From: an uncultured Rikenellaceae bacterium
GTDB lineage: Bacteria; Bacteroidota; Bacteroidia; Bacteroidales; Rikenellaceae
Length of the DNA stretch: 13,248 nucleotides
Direction: 5' to 3'
Assembly (NCBI GenBank): GCA_947054185.1
Contig: CAMRVW010000050.1
Location: 1-13,248 of the forward strand
Shown: positions 1 through 6,791 of the stretch, in pieces
Layout of the letters: each line of letters opens with the position of its first letter
Position numbering within the stretch: position 1 is the first letter of the stretch
Position numbers and translations under genes: made by a program
The notes under the pieces: generated by a model
What the model saw: only the letters and a program-made list of their open reading frames with translations
Database searches by the model: none
What the model was told of the DNA's origin: nothing

Positions 1-53
1 GGGTCCGTGACCCCTCCCCCGGAAGGGCCGCCGGAGGCAGTTTCAGCAAAATA
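1..53 (-). repeat. Dispersed GC-rich hairpin repeat, copy A (cut by window edge)
   Basis: The reverse complement of this stretch matches 12881-12935 closely and 3440-3495 more loosely. It contains the same two potential stems: a CCTCC/GGAGG stem with a GGCGG bulge and an inner CCC/GGG, and a second hairpin made of GGGTC, ACG and GACCC. It starts about 30 bases after the frr stop codon in the direction of frr transcription, so it would lie in the frr 3' untranslated region. The copy runs off the left edge. Confidence 0.75.
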
Positions 54-83
54 AAAGAACTGTTCCCGCAAGGCAATGAGATG

Positions 84-641
84 TCAGACGGTCATTATTT
101 CTGACTCTTTCTTGTCTAACTCGGCGTCTATCAGCTTATTGTATTTATCGGTTAGTTTTTGAGCTTCGTTTTCGCCGTCTTTAGCCATATCTTCGGGCAT
201 GCCCTCTTTCTGGGCTTTTTTGAAAGCCTCGACAGCATCGCGGCGGGCGGTGCGTATGCTTACCTTGGCGTTCTCGCCTTCTGTTTTGACCTGCTTGACC
301 AGCTGTTTGCGTCTCTCCTCGGTGAGGGGGGGTATGTTGAGACGTATGCTCTCGCCGTTGTTGGAGGGGGTGACGCCGAGGTTGGCGTTTACGATTGCTT
401 TCTCGATGGCGGCGATGACGTTCTTGTCCCACGGTTGTATCAGCACTGTTTTGGCGTCGGGCACGGTGACGCTGGCAACCTGGTTGACAGGCATCTCGGC
501 GCCGTACGATTCGACGGTTATACCGTTGAGCATGTTGACGTTGGCTTTGCCGGCACGTATGTTAAGGAGCGACTCCTGCAAAAAAGAGAGGCTCTTCTGC
601 ATTTTACCCTCGAGGGAGGTCAAAATCTCTTTCGATTCCAT
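84..641 (-). CDS. frr: Ribosome recycling factor
   Basis: This encodes the cytosolic factor that, with EF-G, splits the post-termination ribosome so that subunits and mRNA can be reused. The 185-residue product has the same length as the E. coli protein. Family stretches visible in order are NIRAGKANVNML near residue 28, VTVPDAKTVLIQPWDKN near 58-74, LNIPPLTEERRKQL near 101-114 and VSIRTARRDAVE near 127. The ATG at 641 is the natural start because the conserved helix begins right after it. The gene lies 18 bases after the pyrH stop on the same strand, so the two are almost certainly co-transcribed. A hairpin repeat follows about 30 bases after the stop. Nothing is truncated. Confidence 0.97.
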   Translation of the reverse strand: MESKEILTSLEGKMQKSLSFLQESLLNIRAGKANVNMLNGITVESYGAEMPVNQVASVTVPDAKTVLIQPWDKNVIAAIEKAIVNANLGVTPSNNGESIRLNIPPLTEERRKQLVKQVKTEGENAKVSIRTARRDAVEAFKKAQKEGMPEDMAKDGENEAQKLTDKYNKLIDAELDKKESEIMTV

Positions 642-659
642 AAAGAAGTATTTATCCGT

Positions 660-1379
660 TTAGTTGTTTTTTACTATGGTGCCTATATGGTGGCCCGACA
701 ACACCTTGGCGAGATTGCCTTCTGTGTCCATGTCGAAGACGTAAATGGGCAAATTGTTCTCTTTGCAGAGGGTGAATGCGGTGAGGTCCATTATCTTGAG
801 GCCGCGAGAGTAAACCTCGTCGAATGTCAGCTCGGGGAGCTTTATTGCCGAAGGGTCTTTCTCGGGGTCGGCCGTGTATATGCCGTCCACGCGTGTACCT
901 TTGAGCAGGAGCTCGGCCCCGGTCTCGACACCGCGCAGTGCCGATGCCGTGTCGGTGGTGAAGAACGGGTTGCCTGTGCCGCCGGCTATTATGACCACAT
1001 AACCCTGCTCTTGCGCCTCTTGGGCCTTTGCTGGTGAATAGATCTCACCTATGGGAGCCATGCCCACAGAGGTCATGACGCGCACTTTGCCGCCTATGCT
1101 TTCGAGGGCCGACTGGAGGGCCAGTGAGTTGATGACGGTGGCAAGCATTCCCATCTGATCGCCTTTGACACGGTCGAATCCGCGCTTGGTGCCGCTGAGA
1201 CCGCGAAATATGTTGCCTCCGCCTATTACTATGGCCACACGCACACCGCTGTCGGCAACCTCTTTGATCTGAGAGGCGTAACTCTCGGCCACTTGGGCGT
1301 TTATGCCGTAACTTTGGCCTCCCATAAGCGATTCGCCGCTTAATTTGAGCAATATTTTCTTATAAACAGGTGTTATCAT
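660..1379 (-). CDS. pyrH: Uridylate kinase (UMP kinase)
   Basis: This is the bacterial UMP kinase of the amino-acid-kinase fold, which phosphorylates UMP to UDP with ATP in pyrimidine nucleotide synthesis and is usually a hexamer regulated by GTP and UTP. The 239-residue length is typical. Visible motifs are KILLKLSGESLMGG at the N-terminus (phosphate binding), VAIVIGGGNIFRG near residue 50, MGMLATVINSLALQ near 76 and GGTGNPFFTTDTASALRG near 133-150, the characteristic UMP kinase segment. The start at 1379 puts the conserved KKILLKLSGE seven residues in, as usual. The gene sits 15 bases after the upstream lipoprotein gene and 18 bases before frr, so it is the middle gene of a three-gene leftward unit. 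The pyrH-frr pairing is widespread; the rpsB-tsf genes often found beside them elsewhere are not in this window. Confidence 0.97.
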   Translation of the reverse strand: MITPVYKKILLKLSGESLMGGQSYGINAQVAESYASQIKEVADSGVRVAIVIGGGNIFRGLSGTKRGFDRVKGDQMGMLATVINSLALQSALESIGGKVRVMTSVGMAPIGEIYSPAKAQEAQEQGYVVIIAGGTGNPFFTTDTASALRGVETGAELLLKGTRVDGIYTADPEKDPSAIKLPELTFDEVYSRGLKIMDLTAFTLCKENNLPIYVFDMDTEGNLAKVLSGHHIGTIVKNN

Positions 1380-1394
1380 CGTAATGTCGGTTTG

Positions 1395-2000
1395 TTATCT
1401 GTCGAGTGTAAGTATCTTGTCGAGAGCCATCTCCGTTGCAAGGCTGTCTTTGGATGTGCGGGCATTGTTCAGCTCGGCTGCTGCGCGCTTATAGTCTTCC
1501 AGCAGTCGCGTCATGTTTTTGATGCTGTCGACGGCGGCACGCAAACGGTCGCCATGTTCCTGAATCTGCCTCTCCTGATCGGCTATCTGCATCTCTCTGG
1601 CGGCCAGTTGTTGCTCGGCCTTGATGAGTTTGTCTTGCGTCAGCCCAAGCATGCTGCTCTGCTCTTCCATGCGGCGGGTGCGTTCGTTGAGACGGGCACG
1701 GCTCTCTTGCAGACGACGTGTTGCCACAGCATTTTCCGAGTTGCTGCCGTGCAGGAGACGTTCATATTCTTGTCTTAGCTCGGCGATCTGACGACTTAGG
1801 CGCAGAGTGTCTTGCAACAGTTCGACACGTGCGCACGACACCTCGCGCAACTGCTCTTCAAGCAGGCCGATTCGTGAGGTGTTGACGCTGTCGGCATAGT
1901 GTTTGTCGCCCGCCAACTCGGTGTATTTGCGCAATGACACGCATGAAGAGGTGGCTGCAATGACCGCAGCCAGTGCTATTATTTTGCGGAATTGGTACAT
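1395..2000 (-). CDS. Coiled-coil lipoprotein, OmpA-lipoprotein-like N-terminus without OmpA domain
   Basis: No specific function is recognised. The 201-residue product begins with a basic start, a hydrophobic stretch (IIALAAVIAATSS) and Cys20, consistent with a lipoprotein signal peptide with a relaxed lipobox. After the cysteine, VSLRKYTEL resembles the start of Bacteroidota OmpA-family lipoproteins (SCVSSKKY-type). The rest, about residues 40-185, is rich in Glu, Arg, Gln and Leu with heptad-like spacing and no Pro, so it should be one long coiled coil. The peptidoglycan-binding OmpA domain that would normally follow is missing: the protein ends in LDKILTLDR. It is first in the leftward unit with pyrH and frr, 15 bases upstream of pyrH. 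A periplasmic or membrane-anchored structural role is inferred only. Confidence 0.8.
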   Translation of the reverse strand: MYQFRKIIALAAVIAATSSCVSLRKYTELAGDKHYADSVNTSRIGLLEEQLREVSCARVELLQDTLRLSRQIAELRQEYERLLHGSNSENAVATRRLQESRARLNERTRRMEEQSSMLGLTQDKLIKAEQQLAAREMQIADQERQIQEHGDRLRAAVDSIKNMTRLLEDYKRAAAELNNARTSKDSLATEMALDKILTLDR

Positions 2001-2022
2001 TCTTTGCTTGGTATTAACGTCA

Positions 2023-2030
2023 CGAAGATA
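2023..2030 (-). promoter_or_regulatory. Probable -7 box for the lipoprotein-pyrH-frr unit
   Basis: Read leftward this is TATCTTCG, one base off the Bacteroidota -7 consensus TAnnTTTG. It lies 22 bases before the lipoprotein start codon, which would give a very short leader. No clear TTTG is seen 19-21 bases further upstream, so the assignment rests on the -7 box, the AT-rich surroundings and the position. Confidence 0.45.
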
Positions 2031-2125
2031 AGAATTTTTTATCGTTAATCGGGTAAGTTTTCATAAATATTCGATAAAATAGATCTATTTTTTGTGTAAT
2101 TTATTTAACTAATGAAAAAAATACA

Positions 2126-2133
2126 TATATTTG
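2126..2133 (+). promoter_or_regulatory. Strong -7 box directing rightward transcription into 2134-2490
   Basis: TATATTTG is a perfect match to the Bacteroidota -7 consensus and is identical to the box at 3870-3877, which has a perfect partner. The -33 match here is weak: TTTA at 2104-2107, spacer 18. Transcription would start around 2138-2142 and run through the structured stretch into the coiled-coil gene at 2491. Confidence 0.5.
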
Positions 2134-2490
2134 CCTTATCTAAATTCGGACCTTTACAGGTTTCCGCCCCCTTTTGCCGGCATGGCTTCCTTCCCTTTGG
2201 GAGGTCTTTCGGCTTAGGATAAGGGACTGTGGGTTCGAGAGAGGCGATAAGGAGCGGCATACGTACTGTTCCCGGCGGGAGCTTACGCAGATATCCGCGT
2301 TGTATGGAGGGATTTTGCATGTGCCGGTAAAAATACGATGCTCGGCACTATGCGCACGAGGAGTCTGTAACATGAAGAGTCCGAGCCCCTGTGGCATGAT
2401 TGAAGAGCAATACAGAGACAGAGTAAGATATCAAGGACGTTTCCGTAAGGCGACGGCCATACTTTAGTAAGATTTAAATAGTAAAATACA
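2134..2490 (+). ncRNA. Long structured leader or non-coding RNA candidate upstream of the coiled-coil membrane protein
   Basis: There is no convincing gene in these 357 bases, but the stretch is GC-rich between AT-rich flanks and holds several good stems on the + strand. CCTTATC (2134-2140) plus TAA pairs with TTA plus GATAAGG (2214-2224) around two inner hairpins; ACCT/AGGT sits near 2151-2162, and GCCG/CGGC (2175-2178, 2210-2213) encloses a CCC-TTT-GGG hairpin. GCAT plus GTGCCG (2317-2326) pairs with CGGCAC plus ATGC (2343-2353). At 2435-2458 an eight-pair stem with two mismatches is capped by a GTAA (GNRA-type) loop. No U-run follows, so a 5' leader of the next gene fits better than a separately terminated RNA. 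It does not match the conserved cores of RNase P RNA, tmRNA or SRP RNA that I can recall. Confidence 0.4.
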
Positions 2491-3405
2491 ATGGAAGATT
2501 ACAGCTATGATGAGATGGGCGGTGTGCACCATCACCACCATTCTTCGTCCACGAAAGGATACACGGTCGTGATCGCTCTTATGGCGATAGTGATGATCGG
2601 TATGTCCGTACTTTATTACAAGCAGATTCAGACGCTTCGCGGCTCATCGGAAGAGTTGACCATAGAGCGCGACAACCTTTTGGCCGACCTCGATTCTCTG
2701 AAGGTCGACTTCGGCAACATACGTACCGAGAACGATTCCATGAGGGTACAGATAAGCTCGGAACGTTTCCGTGCCGACTCGCTTATGGAGCGGCTCAAAA
2801 AAGAGCGCGGCTGGAGCTATGCCAAGATCAAAAAGTATGAGAAAGAGTTGGGCACATTGCGAGGCGTCCTTAAGGGTTATATACGTCAGATAGACTCGCT
2901 CAACAAGCTCAACAACCGCTTGATATCGGAAAATACCGCCATGAGGCGTGACATGAACGGTTTGCGTATGCGTGCCGACAAAGCCGAAGAGTCGCAGCAG
3001 GAGCTTCAGGCCCAAGTGCGTAAGGCATCGGTGGTGACCGCACGCGACATCACCCTCAGCGCCCTCAACGGCAAAGACCAGCAGGTCAAGAAGGCTCGCC
3101 GTGCGACCAACCTGCGTGTTGACTTCATACTCAACGCCAATACACTGGCACAGCTGGGCGAACGTGACATTTACGTGAGAGTGAAAGGTCCCGACGACAT
3201 GATACTCGGAAACGCCAACAGCGGTTTGTTCCTGTTCCAAGGTCAGAAGATCAATTACAGCGCCAAACGTACAGTCGACTATCAGGGCGAAGACCTGCCC
3301 GTTGCAATATATTTCGGCGGCGACTCGATAACCGAAGGTCGATACAATATCGAACTCTTCATGGACGGTTACCTGATAGGAACCAACGAAATAATACTCC
3401 AGTAA
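2491..3405 (+). CDS. Bacteroidota-type membrane-anchored coiled-coil protein with N-terminal His tract
   Basis: I recognise this only as a conserved-hypothetical type of protein. The 304-residue product has a short acidic cytoplasmic N-terminus with five consecutive histidines (residues 13-17), then one membrane segment (about 24-43, YTVVIALMAIVMIGMSVLYY). A long coiled coil follows (about 47-185, rich in Leu, Glu, Lys and Arg). A C-terminal beta-rich domain of about 110 residues begins near RRATNLRVDFILNAN and contains DIYVRVKGPDDMIL, YFGGDSITEGRYNIELFMDGYLIG. The layout predicts an inner-membrane protein whose coiled coil and globular end lie in the periplasm. It stands alone, with a long structured leader and a repeat plus strong terminator after it. 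It could be mislabelled as SMC-like because of the coiled coil; it has no ATPase motifs. Confidence 0.85.
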   Translation: MEDYSYDEMGGVHHHHHSSSTKGYTVVIALMAIVMIGMSVLYYKQIQTLRGSSEELTIERDNLLADLDSLKVDFGNIRTENDSMRVQISSERFRADSLMERLKKERGWSYAKIKKYEKELGTLRGVLKGYIRQIDSLNKLNNRLISENTAMRRDMNGLRMRADKAEESQQELQAQVRKASVVTARDITLSALNGKDQQVKKARRATNLRVDFILNANTLAQLGERDIYVRVKGPDDMILGNANSGLFLFQGQKINYSAKRTVDYQGEDLPVAIYFGGDSITEGRYNIELFMDGYLIGTNEIILQ

Positions 3406-3439
3406 CTTGAATTACTCTGCTGGGGTGCGGAAGTTGCCG

Positions 3440-3520
3440 CTATTTTGACGGCACTTCTTCCGGCGGCCTTTCCGGGGGAAGGGATTACGGACCTCGGTTT
3501 GAGGTATCGAGGACAAACCA
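3440..3520 (+). repeat. Dispersed GC-rich hairpin repeat, copy C (diverged)
   Basis: It aligns over about 80 bases with 12881-12960; both read TATTTTG, then CGGCACT, then TCCGGCGGCC, then CGGGGGA, and both end near GAGGACAA. The first stem is CTTCC (3457-3461) with GGAAG (3477-3481), where the other copies have CCTCC with GGAGG: a compensatory change. The second hairpin is weaker here. The copy begins 35 bases after the stop codon of the coiled-coil protein, in the same sense. Confidence 0.75.
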
Positions 3521-3535
3521 AGGAGTGAATTACTT

Positions 3536-3602
3536 GATATTCCCGATAAAGATTAACACACCTTAAGACGTGCTAATCTTTATCGGGAATATCCGTTTTT
3601 TT
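3536..3602 (+). terminator. Rho-independent terminator with a perfect 20-bp stem
   Basis: The arm at 3536-3555 is the exact reverse complement of 3574-3593. The stem can extend inward by CAC/GTG, and it is followed by CG and a run of seven T. It terminates the coiled-coil gene 130 bases after its stop codon. The stem is longer than usual for a bacterial terminator. Confidence 0.9.
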
Positions 3603-3846
3603 GGTCTGGGCCGGATGCAGGAATTGATGTCGAACGGAGTCCTGCCATAAGGCAAGTCAGGCTGTTGCACCTTTGCGTTCCACCGCATATTCACGCCATG
3701 TCGCACCACTGACATATAATGTCCCGTTCCCATGCCTTTGCGGGCTTCATTGAAATAGTGGACAGTGCCCTCCGTACCCGCATCTTCTCGACACCAACCG
3801 ATCTCAGCAATAAAAAGGAGAGACCCATGAAAAATTTTGCTCTCTG
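3603..3846. other. Intergenic stretch, no supported gene
   Basis: About 240 bases lie between the terminator and the next promoter. I find no stem or known RNA here. The minus strand has an unbroken reading frame over roughly 3603-3840 that contains MGTGHYMSVVRHGVNMRWNA, but it lacks a convincing start and its C-terminal end falls inside the terminator stem. It may be chance or a remnant. Confidence 0.4.
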
Positions 3847-3877
3847 TTTGAATTATAAAAAAAACGCACTATATTTG
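3847..3877 (+). promoter_or_regulatory. Consensus Bacteroidota promoter for the carboxyltransferase gene
   Basis: TTTG at 3847-3850, a 19-base spacer and TATATTTG at 3870-3877 match the sigma-ABfr-type consensus exactly. Transcription should start near 3883, leaving a leader of about 40 bases before the ATG at 3923. This is the clearest promoter in the window. Confidence 0.85.
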
Positions 3878-3922
3878 TTAGTGTAATAACAGTAATGTTT
3901 ACGACATTAAATATAATCGACA

Positions 3923-5773
3923 ATGGCAAAGTTGTTAATCAGAGATCTGACGCTGCGTGACGGTCAGCAGTCTCTTTTTGCAACCCGCTTGAACCAGGGG
4001 CAGGTTGAAAGGGTACTCCCTTATTACAAACACGCAAATTTTTATGCCATGGAGGTTTGGGGCGGCGCTGTGCCCGACTCTGTGATGCGCTTTTTGGGAG
4101 AGAACCCGTGGCACAGGCTTGAGAGCATCAAGTCGGCCGTGGGAGATGTCTCCAAGCTTACAGCCCTCTCTCGCGGGCGCAACCTTTTCGGATATGCTCC
4201 TTATAGCGACACTATCATCGACGGTTTCTGCCGCAATGCGATAGAGTCTGGCTTGGGCATCATGCGCATATTCGACGCTTTGAACGATGTCGATAATATC
4301 AAATCGACGGTAAAGTATGTCAAGCAATACGGAGGCTTGGCCGATTGCGCTGTTTGTTACACTGTCGACCCTCACTTCACGTTCGGCGAGCGCCTCAAGG
4401 CCTTCTTCAGCGGGCGCAAGCTGCCCAAGGCGGTCTTTACCGACGCCTATTTCCTCGACAAGGCGCGCCAAATGGTGGCGGAAGGGGCCGATATGATCAC
4501 CATCAAAGACATGAGCGGCCTTATACCGCCCAAACGCGTCTTCACGTTGGTTAAGCTCTTCAAGAAAGAATTGCCTGTACCTGTCGACTTCCACACCCAT
4601 TGCACTCCCGGTTACGGTCTCGCCTCTGTGGTTGCGGCCATCGAGGCAGGCGTGGACATTGTCGACACCAATATATGGACCTTTGCCGGCGGCCCCGCAG
4701 CGCCTGCCATAGAGCTCATATATCTCTTCTGCAAGAAGATGGGCGTTGAGATGGATGTCAACATGGAGGCCGTGCGCATGATCAACAACGAGCTTGTGGG
4801 CATACGCAAAGAGCTGGATGCGTTCGATGCGGTCAAACAGTTCCCCGTGCCTTTCAATCCGCTCACCGACACGCTTCCTGCCGACATAGAGGCACACTTC
4901 GACCGTGCCGTGGCGGCGGTAAGAAAAGGCGACTATGACACCCTCATCGACGCATGTCACAAGATAGAGGCTCACTTCAACTTCCCCGCCCCCAACGAGT
5001 TGGTCAAGAACGCCGAGATACCCGGCGGCATGTACACCAACATGGTGGCGCAGCTCAAACAACTCGGCAGCGAAAGCATTCTCAACAACGCCATGTTGCT
5101 CATACCGCGGGTGCGCCTCGATGCCGGTCTTCCTCCGCTTGTCACCCCCACGAGCCAGATTGTGGGTGCCCAGGCGGTAAACTGCGCCATGTCGCTCAAA
5201 AAGGGCAAGCCCATGTATTCCAATACATCCAACCAGTTCGTTGCTTTGGTCAAGGGCGAGTACGGGCATACGCCGGTGCCTGTCGATCCCAAGTTCCGCC
5301 TTCAGATAGCGGGCACGAGCCTGGAGACCCCATATGATGTAAGCAAATATCAGATGCAGCCCAATCCCACACTCGACGATTGCGGAGGTGAGTTGCTTGC
5401 CGGGAATGAGAAAGAGGTGCTGTTGCTCGAGCTTTTCCCCGCTGTTGCCAAAGATTACCTCACCAAAATCAAGCGTGAGGCTTATCAAAAAGCTCACGGC
5501 GATGTGGTTGTGGCTCAAAAAGAGGAACATGCAGCCGTCTCTGAAAAGATAGTCATTACGGGCACTGCCGTCGAGGCACCCATGCCGGGTAAAATCTTCA
5601 GGATGCTGGTTGGTGAGGGCGACGCCGTTGAGGCAGGTCAGGATGTGGTGATACTCGAGGCCATGAAGATGGAAAACAACCTCTCGACACCCGTCGCAGG
5701 CAAGGTTAAACGCATCTTCGTCGGCGAGGGCGATACCATACCTGCCGGCGGTTTCATAATGGAGATAGAGTAA
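3923..5773 (+). CDS. Biotin-dependent carboxyltransferase (pyruvate carboxylase subunit B / oxaloacetate decarboxylase alpha type)
   Basis: The 616-residue protein combines a carboxyltransferase TIM barrel with a C-terminal biotinyl domain. It moves CO2 between biotin and pyruvate/oxaloacetate. Visible catalytic features are RDGQQS with metal ligand Asp13, the carbamylated-lysine motif TIKDMSGL (Lys195) and the metal ligands His224 and His226 in DFHTHCTPGYGLA. The conserved CT C-terminal region follows to about residue 480. After a linker (about 515-545) the biotinyl domain contains EAMKMEN with biotin acceptor Lys582. A short basic insertion (about 158-170, LKAFFSGRKLPKA) precedes the lysine-containing strand. 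The gene is alone between its own promoter and a terminator; no biotin carboxylase or membrane subunit is adjacent. Pyruvate carboxylase B, oxaloacetate decarboxylase alpha and transcarboxylase 5S-like roles cannot be told apart here. Confidence 0.92.
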   Translation: MAKLLIRDLTLRDGQQSLFATRLNQGQVERVLPYYKHANFYAMEVWGGAVPDSVMRFLGENPWHRLESIKSAVGDVSKLTALSRGRNLFGYAPYSDTIIDGFCRNAIESGLGIMRIFDALNDVDNIKSTVKYVKQYGGLADCAVCYTVDPHFTFGERLKAFFSGRKLPKAVFTDAYFLDKARQMVAEGADMITIKDMSGLIPPKRVFTLVKLFKKELPVPVDFHTHCTPGYGLASVVAAIEAGVDIVDTNIWTFAGGPAAPAIELIYLFCKKMGVEMDVNMEAVRMINNELVGIRKELDAFDAVKQFPVPFNPLTDTLPADIEAHFDRAVAAVRKGDYDTLIDACHKIEAHFNFPAPNELVKNAEIPGGMYTNMVAQLKQLGSESILNNAMLLIPRVRLDAGLPPLVTPTSQIVGAQAVNCAMSLKKGKPMYSNTSNQFVALVKGEYGHTPVPVDPKFRLQIAGTSLETPYDVSKYQMQPNPTLDDCGGELLAGNEKEVLLLELFPAVAKDYLTKIKREAYQKAHGDVVVAQKEEHAAVSEKIVITGTAVEAPMPGKIFRMLVGEGDAVEAGQDVVILEAMKMENNLSTPVAGKVKRIFVGEGDTIPAGGFIMEIE

Positions 5774-5793
5774 CCCGCCGGATATATAATCAG

Positions 5794-5830
5794 AAAAGCG
5801 GACGTTTCACAGTCGGAAACGTCCGCTTTT
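5794..5830. terminator. Bidirectional terminator between the carboxyltransferase gene and rnc
   Basis: Fifteen bases (5794-5808) pair perfectly with 5816-5830 around a 7-base loop. The stem begins with AAAA and ends with TTTT, so it can serve both converging genes. It lies 20 bases after the carboxyltransferase stop. Confidence 0.9.
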
Positions 5831-5984
5831 ATTTGTGCCTTTTAGACAAATGTCAGGGAATCACATATAAGCATGTCATTAAACAGGCCGGTGAAACCAA
5901 GGTTGCTTTTATGTACCGAGAGCTTGAATGTGTGTTTACGCACCTTTTGGGTGTGGCTGTTTTACGCTTGAAAAAGCTATTTGT

Positions 5985-6776
5985 TCAGACGGCTGCCGAC
6001 TTTTGATGAGAGCGGTAACGTCTCCCCTCCCTGGTGTTGTTGAATCGGAGTTTGAGCTTGGCCGATGCATTCCTGCATGCGCGTTGCTCCGCCTCTTTTT
6101 TGGAGCCTCCCAATCCGTGACCCACCTCTTTGTCGTTGACGCTCACAACGGCATAGAATTGCTCGTTGCCGTCATCGCTGTAAGTCTTGCTCTTGGTGCA
6201 CCGTATCGATACCGTGCGTCGTTTCTTCTGGCTCCACTCTATAAGACGGCTCTTATAGTCGGTCTCCACTTCCGAGAGATGGTCTATGTCGATGAAACGG
6301 CCTAATATGTCGTTTATCAGCAGGCGGTTGACAAAGTCATATCCTTTGTCGAGATATGTCGCCCCCATCATGGCCTCGAATGCGTCGCCATACATGTGCT
6401 TTTGAACGCCAGAGCCGTTGTGCATGGCCACCACCATGTTATCCAACCCCAACTTTATGGCAATGTCGTTGAGCGATTGCCTGCTCACTATCTTAGAGCG
6501 CATTTGGGTGAGAAAACCTTCGTTGTGGAATGGAAATGCTATGTACAACATGTCTGACACCACCGCCTCTATCACTGCATCGCCCAGATATTCAAGGCGT
6601 TCGTTGTTTATGTGCATGCCGTCGTCTGTAATTACCGATGCCGACCGATGCACCAATGCCAGCTTGTATATCTCTATGTTGTGGGGGTAAATGCCCAAGG
6701 AGCGGTGTATGGCAGTGTAATATTGCCGCTCTGACGAGAAATATTTTTTGAAATAGTACCTGATGCGATCAAACAT
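5985..6776 (-). CDS. rnc: Ribonuclease III
   Basis: This is the double-strand-specific endoribonuclease that processes rRNA precursors and structured mRNAs. The 263-residue protein has the RNase III signature NERLEYLGDAV at residues 58-68 and the second metal-binding motif GDAFEAMMGA at 130-139, so the catalytic acidic residues are present. A double-stranded-RNA-binding domain follows (about 172-245, from DYKSRLIEWSQ to KKEAEQRACRNASAKL). The basic tail after it is not part of the fold. The N-terminus is about 20-25 residues longer than in E. coli; in-frame Met alternatives lie too far into the domain, so the start at 6776 is kept. It is downstream of fabF on the same strand, separated by 323 bases that include a large stem-loop only 15 bases before the start codon. 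Confidence 0.95.
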   Translation of the reverse strand: MFDRIRYYFKKYFSSERQYYTAIHRSLGIYPHNIEIYKLALVHRSASVITDDGMHINNERLEYLGDAVIEAVVSDMLYIAFPFHNEGFLTQMRSKIVSRQSLNDIAIKLGLDNMVVAMHNGSGVQKHMYGDAFEAMMGATYLDKGYDFVNRLLINDILGRFIDIDHLSEVETDYKSRLIEWSQKKRRTVSIRCTKSKTYSDDGNEQFYAVVSVNDKEVGHGLGGSKKEAEQRACRNASAKLKLRFNNTREGRRYRSHQKSAAV

Positions 6777-6791
6777 AACTTTCCGTAATAA

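Noticed and set aside
159..1037. A 292-codon + strand frame opposite frr and pyrH
   Set aside because: It is antisense to two conserved genes and its translation shows no family features.
2228..2250. GGGTTCGA resembling a tRNA T-arm
   Set aside because: The flanking bases do not pair as a T-stem, and no acceptor, D or anticodon arms are found.
2174..2467. A 97-codon + strand frame inside the structured leader
   Set aside because: The translation is Cys/Arg-rich with no domain, and the stretch is better explained as structured RNA.
2134..2490. RNase P RNA, tmRNA or SRP RNA
   Set aside because: The conserved RNase P core (GAAAGUCC), a tmRNA tag frame ending in Ala-Ala and the SRP GGAA-loop region are not seen. 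GAAGAGTCCGAGC near 2373-2385 only vaguely resembles the RNase P core.
3827..3886. A 19-codon frame with a good AGGAG-type site, starting MKNFALCLNY
   Set aside because: It overlaps the -33 and -7 boxes of the carboxyltransferase promoter and would not be contained in that transcript; most likely chance.
3935..5530. A 531-codon open frame on the minus strand opposite the carboxyltransferase gene
   Set aside because: It is an antisense shadow: the + strand product has complete catalytic and biotin motifs, and the minus-strand translation shows no domain. Long antisense frames arise from the codon bias.
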